A DNA stretch of 64,000 bases. Origin: Reticulascus tulasneorum. Lineage: Eukaryota > Ascomycota > Sordariomycetes > Glomerellales > Reticulascaceae. The position numbers were made by a program, and so were the translations under genes. This document shows, in pieces, positions 37,313 to 47,125 of the stretch; positions within the stretch are counted from its first letter, which is position 1; each line of letters begins with the position of its first letter. The DNA lies in the NCBI GenBank assembly GCA_001557505.1, contig LSAX01000004.1, forward strand, positions 3,472,001 to 3,536,000. Reading direction: 5' to 3'. The notes under the pieces were generated by a model. That model did not search any database. It was given only the letters and a program-made list of their open reading frames with translations, and was not told the DNA's origin.

Positions 37313-38394
37313 TCATTTTGTCGCTTTGGGCAGATGCTCCGGAACAATCGTCAATAACTCTTCGCCACATACACCTCTCCTGGCATTTTCCATGGCGAGA
37401 GACTCCATCTTCGCCAATGTCTCTACAGTGTGTGTGCCCAGGTGCGGCACAAGCAAAGCCCGCTCATTCTTTACGAGTCGCTCGTCAACCAAGGGCTCCT
37501 TCTCATACACATCCAGCCCAACTGCAGCTACATGGCCAGCATCTAGAGCTTCTGCCATTGCAGCCTCGTCGATGATGGCTCCGCGAGCGGTGTTGACAAT
37601 GACGACTCCCGGCTTCATCTTCTTGATCTCTGAGGCTCCGATCAGGTGCTTTGTGTTCGCAGATAGGGGTACATGGACGGAAATGATATCGCTCTCTGCC
37701 AACAGCTTGTCAAACGATACATATGGACATCCGGCAGCCAAGTCTTCCGGGAGCGGGTTTCGGTTGTGATAAACAACCTTCAACCCGAAGGGCTCCGCAC
37801 GGCGCTTGACAGCACGGCCAATACGGCCCATGCCGAGGATACCAAGAGTTTTACCTTCTGGATCATGACCAAAATCTATGCCTTTCTTGAAATCACCCCT
37901 TCGTAAACTCGTCAAGGAAGGGTTGAGCTGCCGCAAAGCCCCGAGAAGGAGGAATAAGGTGAGATCCGCTGTGGCATTCGTGACGGGGTCCGGTGCGTAT
38001 GTGACCAAAATATTGCGTGCTGCACAGGCGCCCACGTCGATCTGATCGTAGCCTGCCCCATTATGGCAAATAAATTTCAAGGTCGATGGCAGGCGATCAA
38101 TGAAGTCCTTGTCGAAATTCCCGGCCACCTAATATCAAATGTTAATGCTACTTCGATGACAAGTCACCCGGGATGGACCCAGTTTCCAAGGAAAGGTGGC
38201 CAACTAACCGCCCCGCTAGCAGATGTGCGGTAGATTGCTTGGATGTCTTGGTATTTGCTCTGAAGGTCGGTGAAGAATTCCTGGCGGGACTTGCTTGTTA
38301 CTACCTCGGTATCGGTCGATGCCTGCAGTGCTTCGTATGCCGCTACGGCGTGCCGCACGGGGTTAAAGAAGAGGATGCGCGGCTTGACCAGCAT
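37313..38394 (-). CDS. D-2-hydroxyacid dehydrogenase (glyoxylate/hydroxypyruvate reductase type)
   Basis: NAD(P)H-dependent reductase of 333 residues, in exons 38209-38394 and 37313-38128. The second exon begins GTGGCCGG in phase 0. Motifs are ICHNGAGYDQID, the Rossmann GILGMGRIGRAVKRRAEPFG, VIVNTARGAIID (catalytic Arg) and VPHLGTHT (catalytic His). This set is typical of fungal glyoxylate/hydroxypyruvate reductases, which make glycolate or D-glycerate. The start at 38394 (MLVKPRILFFNP) is preferred over the ATG six codons upstream because it matches the usual family N-terminus. It is divergent from the glycerate kinase relic, 435 bp away, and would supply its substrate. Confidence 0.92.
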
Positions 38395-38829
38395 ATTTAT
38401 GGATTGTAACAAGTGCCCCAGATATGATAGATTGAGATCTCCGATGCAATTTGTTAGTCACATCTGTAATCCACACCAATCACCCAAAGTGAAGGCAATA
38501 GCCATGCTTATGAAGGGCATGTCTCTTTGTTGGGATACCCAGACCTGGCCAATAGGGTTCGGAATAGCCGCGGCAAATAGTTCAAGCCTATTTTTCCGGG
38601 CGCAAAGACGAGTCGGGGAAACACACGCCACTAAGATTTGCTTCACTGGTGGGTTTTCCCGTCACTAGCCCCTCTCTTTTTACGACTGAGCGATTGGAAC
38701 ATCATAATCACTGCCACATTAACTTGGTACATAGCATAAGAATAAAACTTGTTCAAGTATGATAATACTTTCATACAGTGGCGAGCAAGCAGAGTCTCGA
38801 CAGCCATACGACATGCCAGAAAGTCCAGC
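38395..38829. promoter_or_regulatory. Divergent promoter, hydroxypyruvate reductase / glycerate kinase
   Basis: This 435-bp region separates the divergent reductase and kinase-derived gene. A divergent reductase-kinase arrangement with a shared promoter suits a common pathway. No specific operator was identified. Confidence 0.4.
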
Positions 38830-39824
38830 ATGATTCCGCTTAGTTCAGTCAACAGAGTCGTGGATCAACTTCTCCCCATCATCCAGTCTCACGCCGAGAC
38901 TTCCTCCAATCCATTTGTTTTAGGCTTGTCCGGTCTTCAAGGAAGTGGGAAGTCTACCTGGGCTGCAGGTCTTGTGCACGCTCTCAAAGCTCAGCACGGC
39001 ATCAACACTAGACTTTGTCATTAGATGATTTATAACACGACCACGATGGGTTAGCTGCGGTGCGTGAGGCTCACCTGCAGAATAAGTTACTTCGGACACG
39101 CGGACAGCCTGGGACTCATGATGAGACCACTGCCAACGCCTTTTTCAAAGCGCTCTCGACCGATCAGGATCGTGAAGGGGAGAAGAAAGTCGAGGGCTTC
39201 ATTGGCTGGCCAGCTTTTGATAAAAGCCTGCATAATGGTGAAGGGGATAGAGTAGCTGTGGCTAATTGGGAGCTTGTGCCACGGGAACCTCCTCTACGAG
39301 TTCTCATTTTCGAGGGTTGGTGTCTGGGATTCCAACCTCTTTCAGCAGAGGAAGTAACAGAGAAGTGGACGGCTGCAATCCAAACTGAGACCATAGGAGG
39401 CAAAAGCCCTCATCTAAGTACAGGAACTCCGCAACACCTCGAACTCTCAACAAATACCTTATCAGACCACAGTCTAAATGATCTTTTGGACATCAACGAG
39501 CCCTTGCGAAGATACTGTGAGAGTTTTATGGCGCCATGTTGCTTCGATAGCTTCGTGCATCTCAGTACGGATGATATAGCCAACGTGTATCACTGGCGCA
39601 TTGACCAAGAGAGAGCTTTGAGACATCGGAAAGGGATGGGCATGGCCGACGAGGAGGTCACTAGTTTTGTTCGCGGATACATGCCGTCTTACGAACTCTA
39701 TCTAGATCATCTCACCAAGAAGTCGTTATTCACGCGAGAGGAAACTCATGGCAAGTGTAAGAAGCAGCACTTGCGGGTTGTTCTGGACTCTAACAGGAAT
39801 GTCATTCAGGTTGAACATGTTTAG
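38830..39824 (+). pseudogene. D-glycerate 3-kinase-like P-loop kinase, disrupted
   Basis: The sequence encodes a P-loop kinase of the D-glycerate 3-kinase/Tda10 type, which would phosphorylate glycerate so it can enter glycolysis. Walker A is GLQGSGKSTWA at residues 35-45. After a break, the conserved LSLDDL, RTRGQPGTHD, FIGWPAFDKS and IFEGWCLGF segments follow in another frame. Two lesions lie close together. A one-base loss near 39010 shifts frame, so the first frame stops at 39022-39024. In the continuing frame a TAA stands at 39033-39035 where the family has the Tyr of DDLY. The rest to the stop at 39822-39824 is clean. An intron does not explain this, since it would remove the DDL motif. 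Confidence 0.82.
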
Positions 39825-40605
39825 GATTTAGATCTATATAAATGATATAGTATTTTGCAATCTGGGGAGTCAAATTATGGCGATGAGGCTAGACAAGAGT
39901 CCTGCGCTGTTCTTATTTGGAATCAATGTTTTTTACCCAGGGCCAAGAAATGGCATGTGGTCTTAGGCAAGTCTGAACAACTATTTACGCTTCTTTTGTC
40001 CGCTAACTCCTGGAATTGAGACATAAAATATATGTAGTGATTGCTGTGCGGCTATGATACTCTGGACTCATTCGAGTCATCGTCATGTATAATATCTTGG
40101 AGCTCGGCGATGAGTTCCGTTTCTCTCATACCGAACTCATGAGGTATACCCAGATGAGAAGCGAAGTTGTAAGCGAACAGGAAAAGAAGAAGGATGTCCG
40201 ATCAAGATTACCAATGCTATACGCTATCAACAAGCGCCTGCTGACTGGAGACTTTTTGATTTGTGGAACAAATTGCCGAATGCTGTCAGTTGTTCATTGA
40301 CGAACTTTTGCCGCGTGCCTAGGATGCACAAATTGGCAGGTGACCATTCCTTCCGGAGAGTCCCCACTTTGGCTCTTCAGTTCGTGGACCAATTCGGTGT
40401 CAGATCATAAGCTTCCAGGCCAGTTATTTCCGCGGCAGAGTGCTTTGTCGTGTTGTACGAATAGCACCCAGTTCCTTCTTCACATGTCCGCTGCATTTAG
40501 GTTCGGGTACACTCAGATTCTCAAACGCCTAGGTTGGTCGGGAAACACTCAACTTTCTTATTTTGTCTTGCTCACACCGGTGTTATCAAATACCAATTCA
40601 CTAGG
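39825..40605. other. Intergenic, no gene seen
   Basis: About 780 bp between the two broken genes. A frame at 40085-40300 has no recognisable domain. Confidence 0.4.
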
Positions 40606-41629
40606 ATGGCTACAAGGCTGCGACCGGAATAGCAAGTGTGTCCCTTGGGCGGTCGGCCGCAGGGCATAGTCTCTCCAGAAAGATCGAGGAGGCTGCACAG
40701 CACGGATTCGAATGGATTGAGATATTTTACGAATGTCTTGAGTCTGATGCCCGAGCTCTTCCAGGTGGTCTCAGCAACAGGAATCTCTTACTTGCCGCCA
40801 AGGAGACGCGACAGGTTTGCGAATCTCTTGGCATCGACATAATCTACCTCCAGCCTTTTATGTTCTACGAGGGGCTTACTGATGATCACGCACGCAAGGC
40901 GGCGCTCTAAAGGCTCCAGCTTTGGTTTAAGCTCGCAATGATGTTGGGAACAGACCTGATACAAGTCCCAAGCAATTTTCTCCAATCTGGCACGACAGGT
41001 GATATCCACACCATCGTGGAAGACATGACTACGATTGCCCAGCTCGGGCTGGAAGAGACCCCGTAATACGGATAGCTTATGAAGGGGTTTCCTGGGGCAC
41101 GCATATTGATACTTGGGAAAGCACATGGGAGGTTGTGAAGACGGTCGACCTCCCGAACTTAGGGCTGTGTTTGGATTCCTTTCATATCGCGGGCCGGATA
41201 TGGGGAGACCGGACTTCGCCGTCCGGCGTGTCTGAAAATGGCGAGCGTGATTTGGAGGTCACGCTGGACAAGATGGTACGGGAACTGGATGTACGAAAGA
41301 TATTCTATGTTCAAGCGGGTGATGCGCAGAAGCTTGATACGCCTTCGAGCGTGAGTCATGCCCTGTTCGACCCTGACCAGCCTCCGCGTATGACGTGGGC
41401 GAGAAAAGTCCGGCTCTTTCCAGGCGAATACGACAGAGGGGGTTATCTAACCATCTTGGCCGTTCTCGATGCTATAATTCTGCGTGTGGGCTATCGGGGG
41501 TGGCTCAGTTTGGAGCCTTTTAATAAAGAGCTCTATGTTGAGGACTTGACAATCCCGACCCAATATGCGGAGCGAGGAGCAAGTTCCTGGAAGAAGATAC
41601 TACACGAGCTGGGACTTGAGAGTACCTAA
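40606..41629 (+). pseudogene. 3-dehydroshikimate dehydratase (sugar-phosphate isomerase-like fold), disrupted
   Basis: Across three frames the sequence reads as a fungal 3-dehydroshikimate dehydratase of the quinate/shikimate degradation pathway (AP-endonuclease-2/xylose-isomerase-like barrel), converting dehydroshikimate to protocatechuate. Segments include FEWIEIFYECLE, IIYLQPFMFYEGL, NLGLCLDSFHIAGRIW and YRGWLSLEPFNKELY. Three lesions break it. A one-base loss at about 40629 follows the start (ATG 40606, stop 40630). A TAA at 40908-40910 replaces the codon before RLQLW, and a one-base loss near 41063 occurs just before VIRIAYEG. About 340 codons are recognisable, the expected length. The homologous sequence is otherwise well kept, so the damage is recent or due to assembly error. 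Confidence 0.82.
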
Positions 41630-42486
41630 TGTTCCGTCATCATGATATCCTGTAACCGAGAAAGGATTAGTTCGTCCAAAGACCCTCGGTCGTCTTAATC
41701 ACGGTTTCACTTAGTCGTGGCATTCTGACATCAAGAAACTCTTCGTCCAGATGGATCGTAGAAGTGGGAAAGCAATAATTCCGACCACCACCTATTGTGA
41801 AGTATGTCCCACCTGAAGAGTACTATCTGAATTGCCTGATCCTTGTTGTTTATTTTCTCTAAACCAACCAGGACATGCTGTGAGCATCATATGGGTTTGA
41901 CATTCGCAGGCATCCGGAATTCACCATCCTGCAAAATTCAACATGACAGTTACTGAGCTTCTATTCGATATTGTTTTCTCGAGGCGAATGAGCATGAGAA
42001 TGGCATAAAAATCACCTGGGAAATTCTCCAACAAGTGCTGAGAGTTATGTCCCCATTTTGAAGATTTCACCGCCTAGTTTCTCAGAACACTTCATGGACT
42101 TCCTCCCTGATTGACCGAACTCATAAAAGGAGGAAAGAAGCTTCTATCCTCAGGCTATCAATGTACTGGTTCTTGGATGAGACTACCTGGCTGCTAAACC
42201 TGGGTTCTCGTATCAATGGGCGTAACATCATGGAGTTGGCATAGTGGAGGCGTATGCCGTAGCCAAATAACTGTTGATTTCATGATGATTTCGGTGAGCT
42301 TCACATGAGCTGCTACTCAGCGATGACCAATTAACGTAGAGCATCAGGGGTCCACAGTGCCCAGCCTACAGGGATGCATTTTCTAGATCCCTATGTAACA
42401 CTGCTGTGGTTCTCATCCTATTTCGAACTTATCCAAGAAAACCGAGCGAGCAACTAACATGGAATGAACGGAACCATTTCTCAGAC
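41630..42486. other. Intergenic, no gene seen
   Basis: About 860 bp downstream of the dehydratase relic. No exon, repeat or RNA recognised. It probably includes the tyrosinase 3' untranslated region. Confidence 0.4.
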
Positions 42487-43983
42487 CTAAACATACACGT
42501 GGCAGAACGATCCATTGTGCCCACCAAGCCCATCGTGCGCCTCGAGAGCCGAAATCACATCGGTGAAGAGCCACTTGAGATCAATTTTTCGGCCAGCCGC
42601 CGCGCCGCCGTCGCCATGTTCGTGCCCCGGCATCGGCGCCGGCGAGGGTTTCGCACCGCCTAGATTCACCACAGCGTTGATGCGGTTATCGGGGTCTTGC
42701 ATCTGCCAAATCCACCAGAGCCGGTCCAGCATAGCATGGTGGAAGTAGAATATCGGATCGCCGGGCGAGCACATGGGGTCGCCGCCAGGGTCTCCACCGG
42801 CGATGTAGTGGCCGGCCGTGTGGATCCCCCAGTTGTAGGGTTCTTTGCTCGGGGGTGGCGTTAATAGGGTGTTGTAGAAGTCGTTGATGTTCTTGGATTT
42901 GGTGATGAGGTTGTACGAGTGGTTAGCCGTTGCGCCGAGCGCCGAGTTAACGTTGATGTCGCGGCGCATGCAGCGGGGGTTTGAGCCGGCACTGTTTGGG
43001 CCGGGGTTCCTGGGCACGTCGTTCATCATGGAGGCGGCGGGGCCGAGGCTGACGACCATGCTGTTGGAGGTGTTAGTCATCTATGACAATTCTTTGACAA
43101 GGCGGGTATGGGCTACTAACTCTTTGAAGGGTCCTTCGGTGACGCATCCACCTCCGCCGCCAGAGTTGATCATGCCGGTACCGCTCCTAACACCCTTGTA
43201 CCGCGGATCCGGCGCGCCGTTACCACCCATACTCGTCATATTTCCGTTGAACAGAGCCGACTTTTCTGGGTCTTTAGTGTAACGGTCGTAGTTCATATAC
43301 TAACACACACTGCAATCAGCAACACGATTATCCTGTAACGAAGCAAGAGTATTTAGGTAGGTTGACCGTACTGGGTGATAGCCTTTGTAGCCACACTCAT
43401 TGCGAAGAGCCGTCTCATACGCCAAGAGGAAGTACTTATGAGCCGGGAACAGGCCAATGGTGTCGTGCAGACTCCCGGCATTCGTCATATGGTACGCGAC
43501 GAAGTCGTCAAACCGGTTCCGGGCTCCCGGGAATTGGGCTTTGGGTGCCTTTGACGGCGCCTTCATGAGGCAGAGTGTGGCGTTGATGAAATCAGACCGC
43601 TGCTCGTCGGTCATGTCGCCCCTGAAACCCGTTTTAGAGACTTGGGAGTTCGGGGTCGGGGTGACTTGGGCTATCAAACATACCACTCCCTCCGTACGCC
43701 CGCGTTCTCTAACGTGCACCCATTGTTCTTGCCGGCAGCGATCTTCTTCGCCATATACTCCTCGATCTTCGGCATAGTGGCCTCCTCAAGCTTATCGACG
43801 AGATCTAAGGGGTAGAAGCCATTGCGTTGCCTAGGAGAATCCTCATTAGCCGTCGCCATTCAGGGGAGGCGAACTCAACACTGGGACCTACACATTCACC
43901 TTGGATCTCCAAGATTCTCCCTGCGCCCCGACTCCGGAGAGGAGCGAGGGCAGCAGTACAGCAGCAGTCAAGATAAATCTCAT
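42487..43983 (-). CDS. Secreted tyrosinase
   Basis: A type-3 copper monophenol/diphenol oxidase of 414 residues, in exons 43900-43983, 43684-43841, 43372-43621, 43121-43299 and 42487-43060. The 28-codon first exon encodes a signal peptide (MRFILTAAVLLPSLLSGVGA), so the enzyme should be exported. Copper A ligands are His125, His133 and His142 (VAYH, SLH, PAH); copper B ligands are His304, His308 and His332 (GIHTAGH, FYFHH). GKNNGCTLENAGVRREW and ECGYKGYHPY are typical of secreted ascomycete tyrosinases. The ATG at 43859 in exon 2 would omit the signal peptide, so the five-exon model is preferred. The protein ends shortly after the copper B domain, without the long C-terminal lid domain of intracellular fungal tyrosinases. 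It may act in melanin or phenol oxidation. Confidence 0.92.
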
Positions 43984-45548
43984 ACTGGGTAGCTACTTTG
44001 GGGCAGACGCTAAACTCCCGTCTGATTGAGCAAGACACCGGGGTCTCAGACGACCACCGGTCGAACATGCCGAACTTTGGGGGGTTTATAAGGATCACGA
44101 TCACTTTGCCCCCGCAGTCTGCTCGAATCAACCGGGGTTTATAACTCCCAAGTTCTATATCGTCGCTTGCAGCCCGAAGTGATGAGTGGGCTGCGGTATC
44201 CGGGGTAGACCTTGGCGTCCAATAGCCATCGAGTTAGGTATACTTCCGCTTAATAGACGGATATTCGTAAGAGGTTTCAGCCCGTAAATTCGGGACTCGC
44301 GTCTGGATCATCTCCGCAAATAGGCTGGGCGGGACTTAAGAGTGTGGGGTCGGACAATTTAAACTGGTCCATCGCGGCAGTTGCTTTGGCTGATCTAGGA
44401 CTCGAACCGCCCCAGCCGTCTTCCAAGGAGCTTCGCGAAGCATATGGTCCGTCGAGTCATGTGTTCGCAGAAAGACCTCAGATCGTCGTGATTACGCAAT
44501 CGTGGCGGTTTTCATACATTGACATGACGAATTTATATGATCTCAGACAAAGTGCGCTGTATTCACAGACACTCTAACGCATGATAACGCAGGAGTTCGT
44601 GAAGACAGCGGACGATGATTCAGCCCTGAGTACCTGATTCACCGCGTGACGAGTTATATAGGCATCCTTTATCTTTGCAAACATCCTTTTGTAGTCGCAG
44701 AAATAGCCAAGCGTGCTGAATCAACAGTGCAGCACCCAGTGCCATCCCAGCTGGCCCTGATTTGCTCCTGCATATTGTCAGGATAAGGCTAGTATGGACA
44801 CTTATGTCGAAGTGCAAGAGTGTCTGTACTCCGCACATGGAATGAATGAGCTAGTCTAAGGTCACGCAAGTCGAAAGGGACTCGCAGGTCGGTAGTACTG
44901 TATTGAAAACCTGCTTTCTGCGTCCTTCTATGATGCAGGGAGGTACCTCTTAAAAGCAACAGGCTTCGAGACCTACCAGATAGCTTCTCCTTGAGCTACC
45001 GAGTACAGGGGATGGAAACGAATCCATTATAACAATCTGTGGTATCGTAGCCTGGCACGCAAACGAACGCGATATCTGTGTAGCTATGCGTCAGGAGCAA
45101 GGAACATCGGAAGGATATGGCATGCTTACTTCGTTAGGGGTATCCATTACGTCCAAGTCCCAGTTTGGTACCATATTTCTCGGGGCGCCGGACCTTGGGC
45201 TCTATCTTGCATAGACTGGAGCTTCAAAGTGGACTAAAGCAAGGTTGAGCTGGGTCGGAAGGGTCCCGAAAGGGGGTCCACATACCCTAGCCACAATCTC
45301 AGCCATGTTTTGTGACATGATATTCAACTCCAGATATGGGTATTATGTCACTCGCGCAGGAGAATAAAAATAACGTTGAAAACTCAATCATCTGCCATAT
45401 CTCGGTCCGAATCTACTCTACTACGTAGTAACTACTCTCTACCCAACACAACACAACACAACACACAACACTATTTGCATAGCAGTAGGTGGTAGTTTCG
45501 TCAGCAATGAGCGGCTGGTCACACCCGCAAAGCGAAAGCATCCATGTA
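43984..45548. other. Intergenic, no complete gene
   Basis: About 1.5 kb with no supported gene. It contains a short (ACAAC)-type repeat at 45443-45471 just upstream of the deaminase-like frame. Frames at 44344-44577 and 44620-44838 show no domain. Confidence 0.4.
45443..45471. repeat. ACAAC microsatellite
   Basis: A 29-bp run of AACAC/ACAAC units in the plus strand, slightly irregular. Confidence 0.8.
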
Positions 45549-45984
45549 GCTGGACTGGACTGACGAGGTTCTGTCCCTTTGCAATGAAATCGGATTTATG
45601 TCGGTGCCCCACTCTTTCGAGGGTGGCATACCAGGGCGGTACCATGCCTGCCATGCAGAGAATCAGCTAATCGCGTACTTTGTCCACAAGCATGTGTTCT
45701 TGCAGCACGAGTTGAGTGTTGCCAAAGAAGATAACGAAGAATCAAAGGATGACCTTGCGGAGTCACTCAAGCTACTAAGCCTAGGGGGTTCGGCGCATGA
45801 AAAACTCAAGGAGCTATGGAATGTGCGTCCTGCCAGCTCTTTAACGCAAACGATTGTAATGGTTAGCAGGCCGGTATGCATTGATTGCAGGCGATTTGTT
45901 GCGCAATTGAACAACGCGCTGGGTTTAGCAATTCAGGTACGTCATTACTGCTTGGATCCTTTATGCACTGTGTGCCCGAGATAA
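45549..45984 (+). CDS. Nucleic-acid/nucleotide deaminase-like domain, C-terminal part
   Basis: The frame carries the zinc-deaminase signature: HACHAENQLIAYF (His and Glu of the HAE motif) and, about 75 residues later, PVCIDC (the PCxxC zinc ligands). This arrangement matches the fungal deaminase-like domain related to the single-strand DNA deaminase toxin-type group; the substrate of fungal members is not known to me. The frame is open from about 45549 (DWTDEVLSLCNEIGF...), preceded by an in-frame TAG that coincides with a possible intron acceptor. No N-terminal exon was recognised, so this may be the last exon of a longer gene or a truncated copy. It ends at 45982-45984. Confidence 0.6.
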
Positions 45985-46128
45985 GGTTGGGTGGACATGT
46001 CGAGCTTAGATAGACGACGATGTTGGCTAGCTTTTACAGTCTAAGGCGTCGAAGGGGGGTAGATGTTCCTGCTTCAATCGCGGCAATACTGAGTTACCCT
46101 CCACAAGTCAGGAAACTAGACAGATAAA

Positions 46129-46590
46129 TCACAACTTCGACCCTCTCCTCGCCTTGCCTCCCTTCCTTTCCTCAGCTACCCGCTGCTCCTCCTCGCTCAC
46201 CGGGTTCAGCTCAGTCGTCTCCGCCTTCAGACTAATAGGATCGCCCAGCTGCGACGGATTACCCGTCTCATTCATCTCCTCCGCCATCCTCTTCAGCCTC
46301 AGCGGTTTTTTGCCGTCGACTCTGGCTCCATTCCGGCCCTCCTTCCCCCTATCCCCTTCATTGCTGTCCTTCTGCGTAGAGGTTCGAGCACCTCTGTCGT
46401 TTTCCGTCGGCTCAGTGTCGGACACCTCTGCTTTCAAAGAGATGGGATCGCCGAGCTGGGAGGGGTTAGACGAATTGGCCTTCTCAGCCACATGCTTCAG
46501 TCGCTCTGGCTGTTTTTGGTCCTGTGGATGTTAGACTGCCCGTGGTGCAAAGCCAAAGGTTTGGGGGGAAAGGGGACCTACAGAGGCCAT
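46129..46590 (-). CDS. Small protein with duplicated NPSQLGDPISLKAE motif
   Basis: This is a 133-residue hydrophilic protein in two exons, 46582-46590 (only MAS) and 46129-46521. It has no signal peptide or membrane segment. It consists largely of two imperfect repeats of about 55 residues, each with RLK.(V/M)AE, then NPSQLGDPISLKAE, then an acidic linker. It is rich in Glu, Lys and Ser and probably disordered. Small fungal proteins with this QLGDPISLKAE pattern are, from memory, widespread in Pezizomycotina without known function. The three-codon first exon is inferred from the GTAGGT donor, the CCACAG acceptor and an ATG at 46588-46590. Confidence 0.7.
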
Positions 46591-47125
46591 CGTGGTCTAT
46601 TTCAGAGCAACTAATCTTGTTGATAGATATTTGACTACTGTATGGTTCTGCTCTGTTTGATTAGGTGAAGCTCGTGCTTTAGATTAAAAGAATGTTTAGA
46701 CTACAGGGGCCCTCATTTGTAGTCCGGCAGCAGTAGTCACCATCTCAATGACGTTGATGACTTCAGGAGCCGAGGCCATGGGAAATGCCGTCAGCACGCC
46801 GTGGCAGGGACTTATTCAGATCCACCTTCTGCACCCATGAAAGTTTGAATTGAAGAAGTCCAGTGTGTGCAAAATCTTTCGATTAAAGAGGATTTGTAAA
46901 TATCTATCAACCGCTGCCTGTTCCCCGTCTTTCCCGCTGCGCCTGGCGTCAGTCTTCATGCAACGGTCTCGCCAGCTCTCTCAAAACACTCGCTAAGGCA
47001 GAATTCATCCCAATCATGCCCAATGTCTCCAGTGCTATAAACAAAACTGACATGTAGATGCCAGGCCCGAACGCCTAATGCTGCCTGTCTAAATATCCCT
47101 TTCATCATGGCGGGCGCAAATTGGG
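46591..47125. other. Intergenic
   Basis: 535 bp between the small repeat protein start and the esterase stop. No feature recognised. Confidence 0.4.

Noticed and set aside
39012..39078. Intron explaining the glycerate kinase frame break
   Set aside because: It would need a GTCATT donor and would remove the conserved LSLDDL and following segment that are visibly coding.
44381..44440. GGTTCGAGTCC on the minus strand resembling a tRNA B box
   Set aside because: The flanking bases do not form a five-pair T stem and no A box or acceptor stem is found at the right distance.
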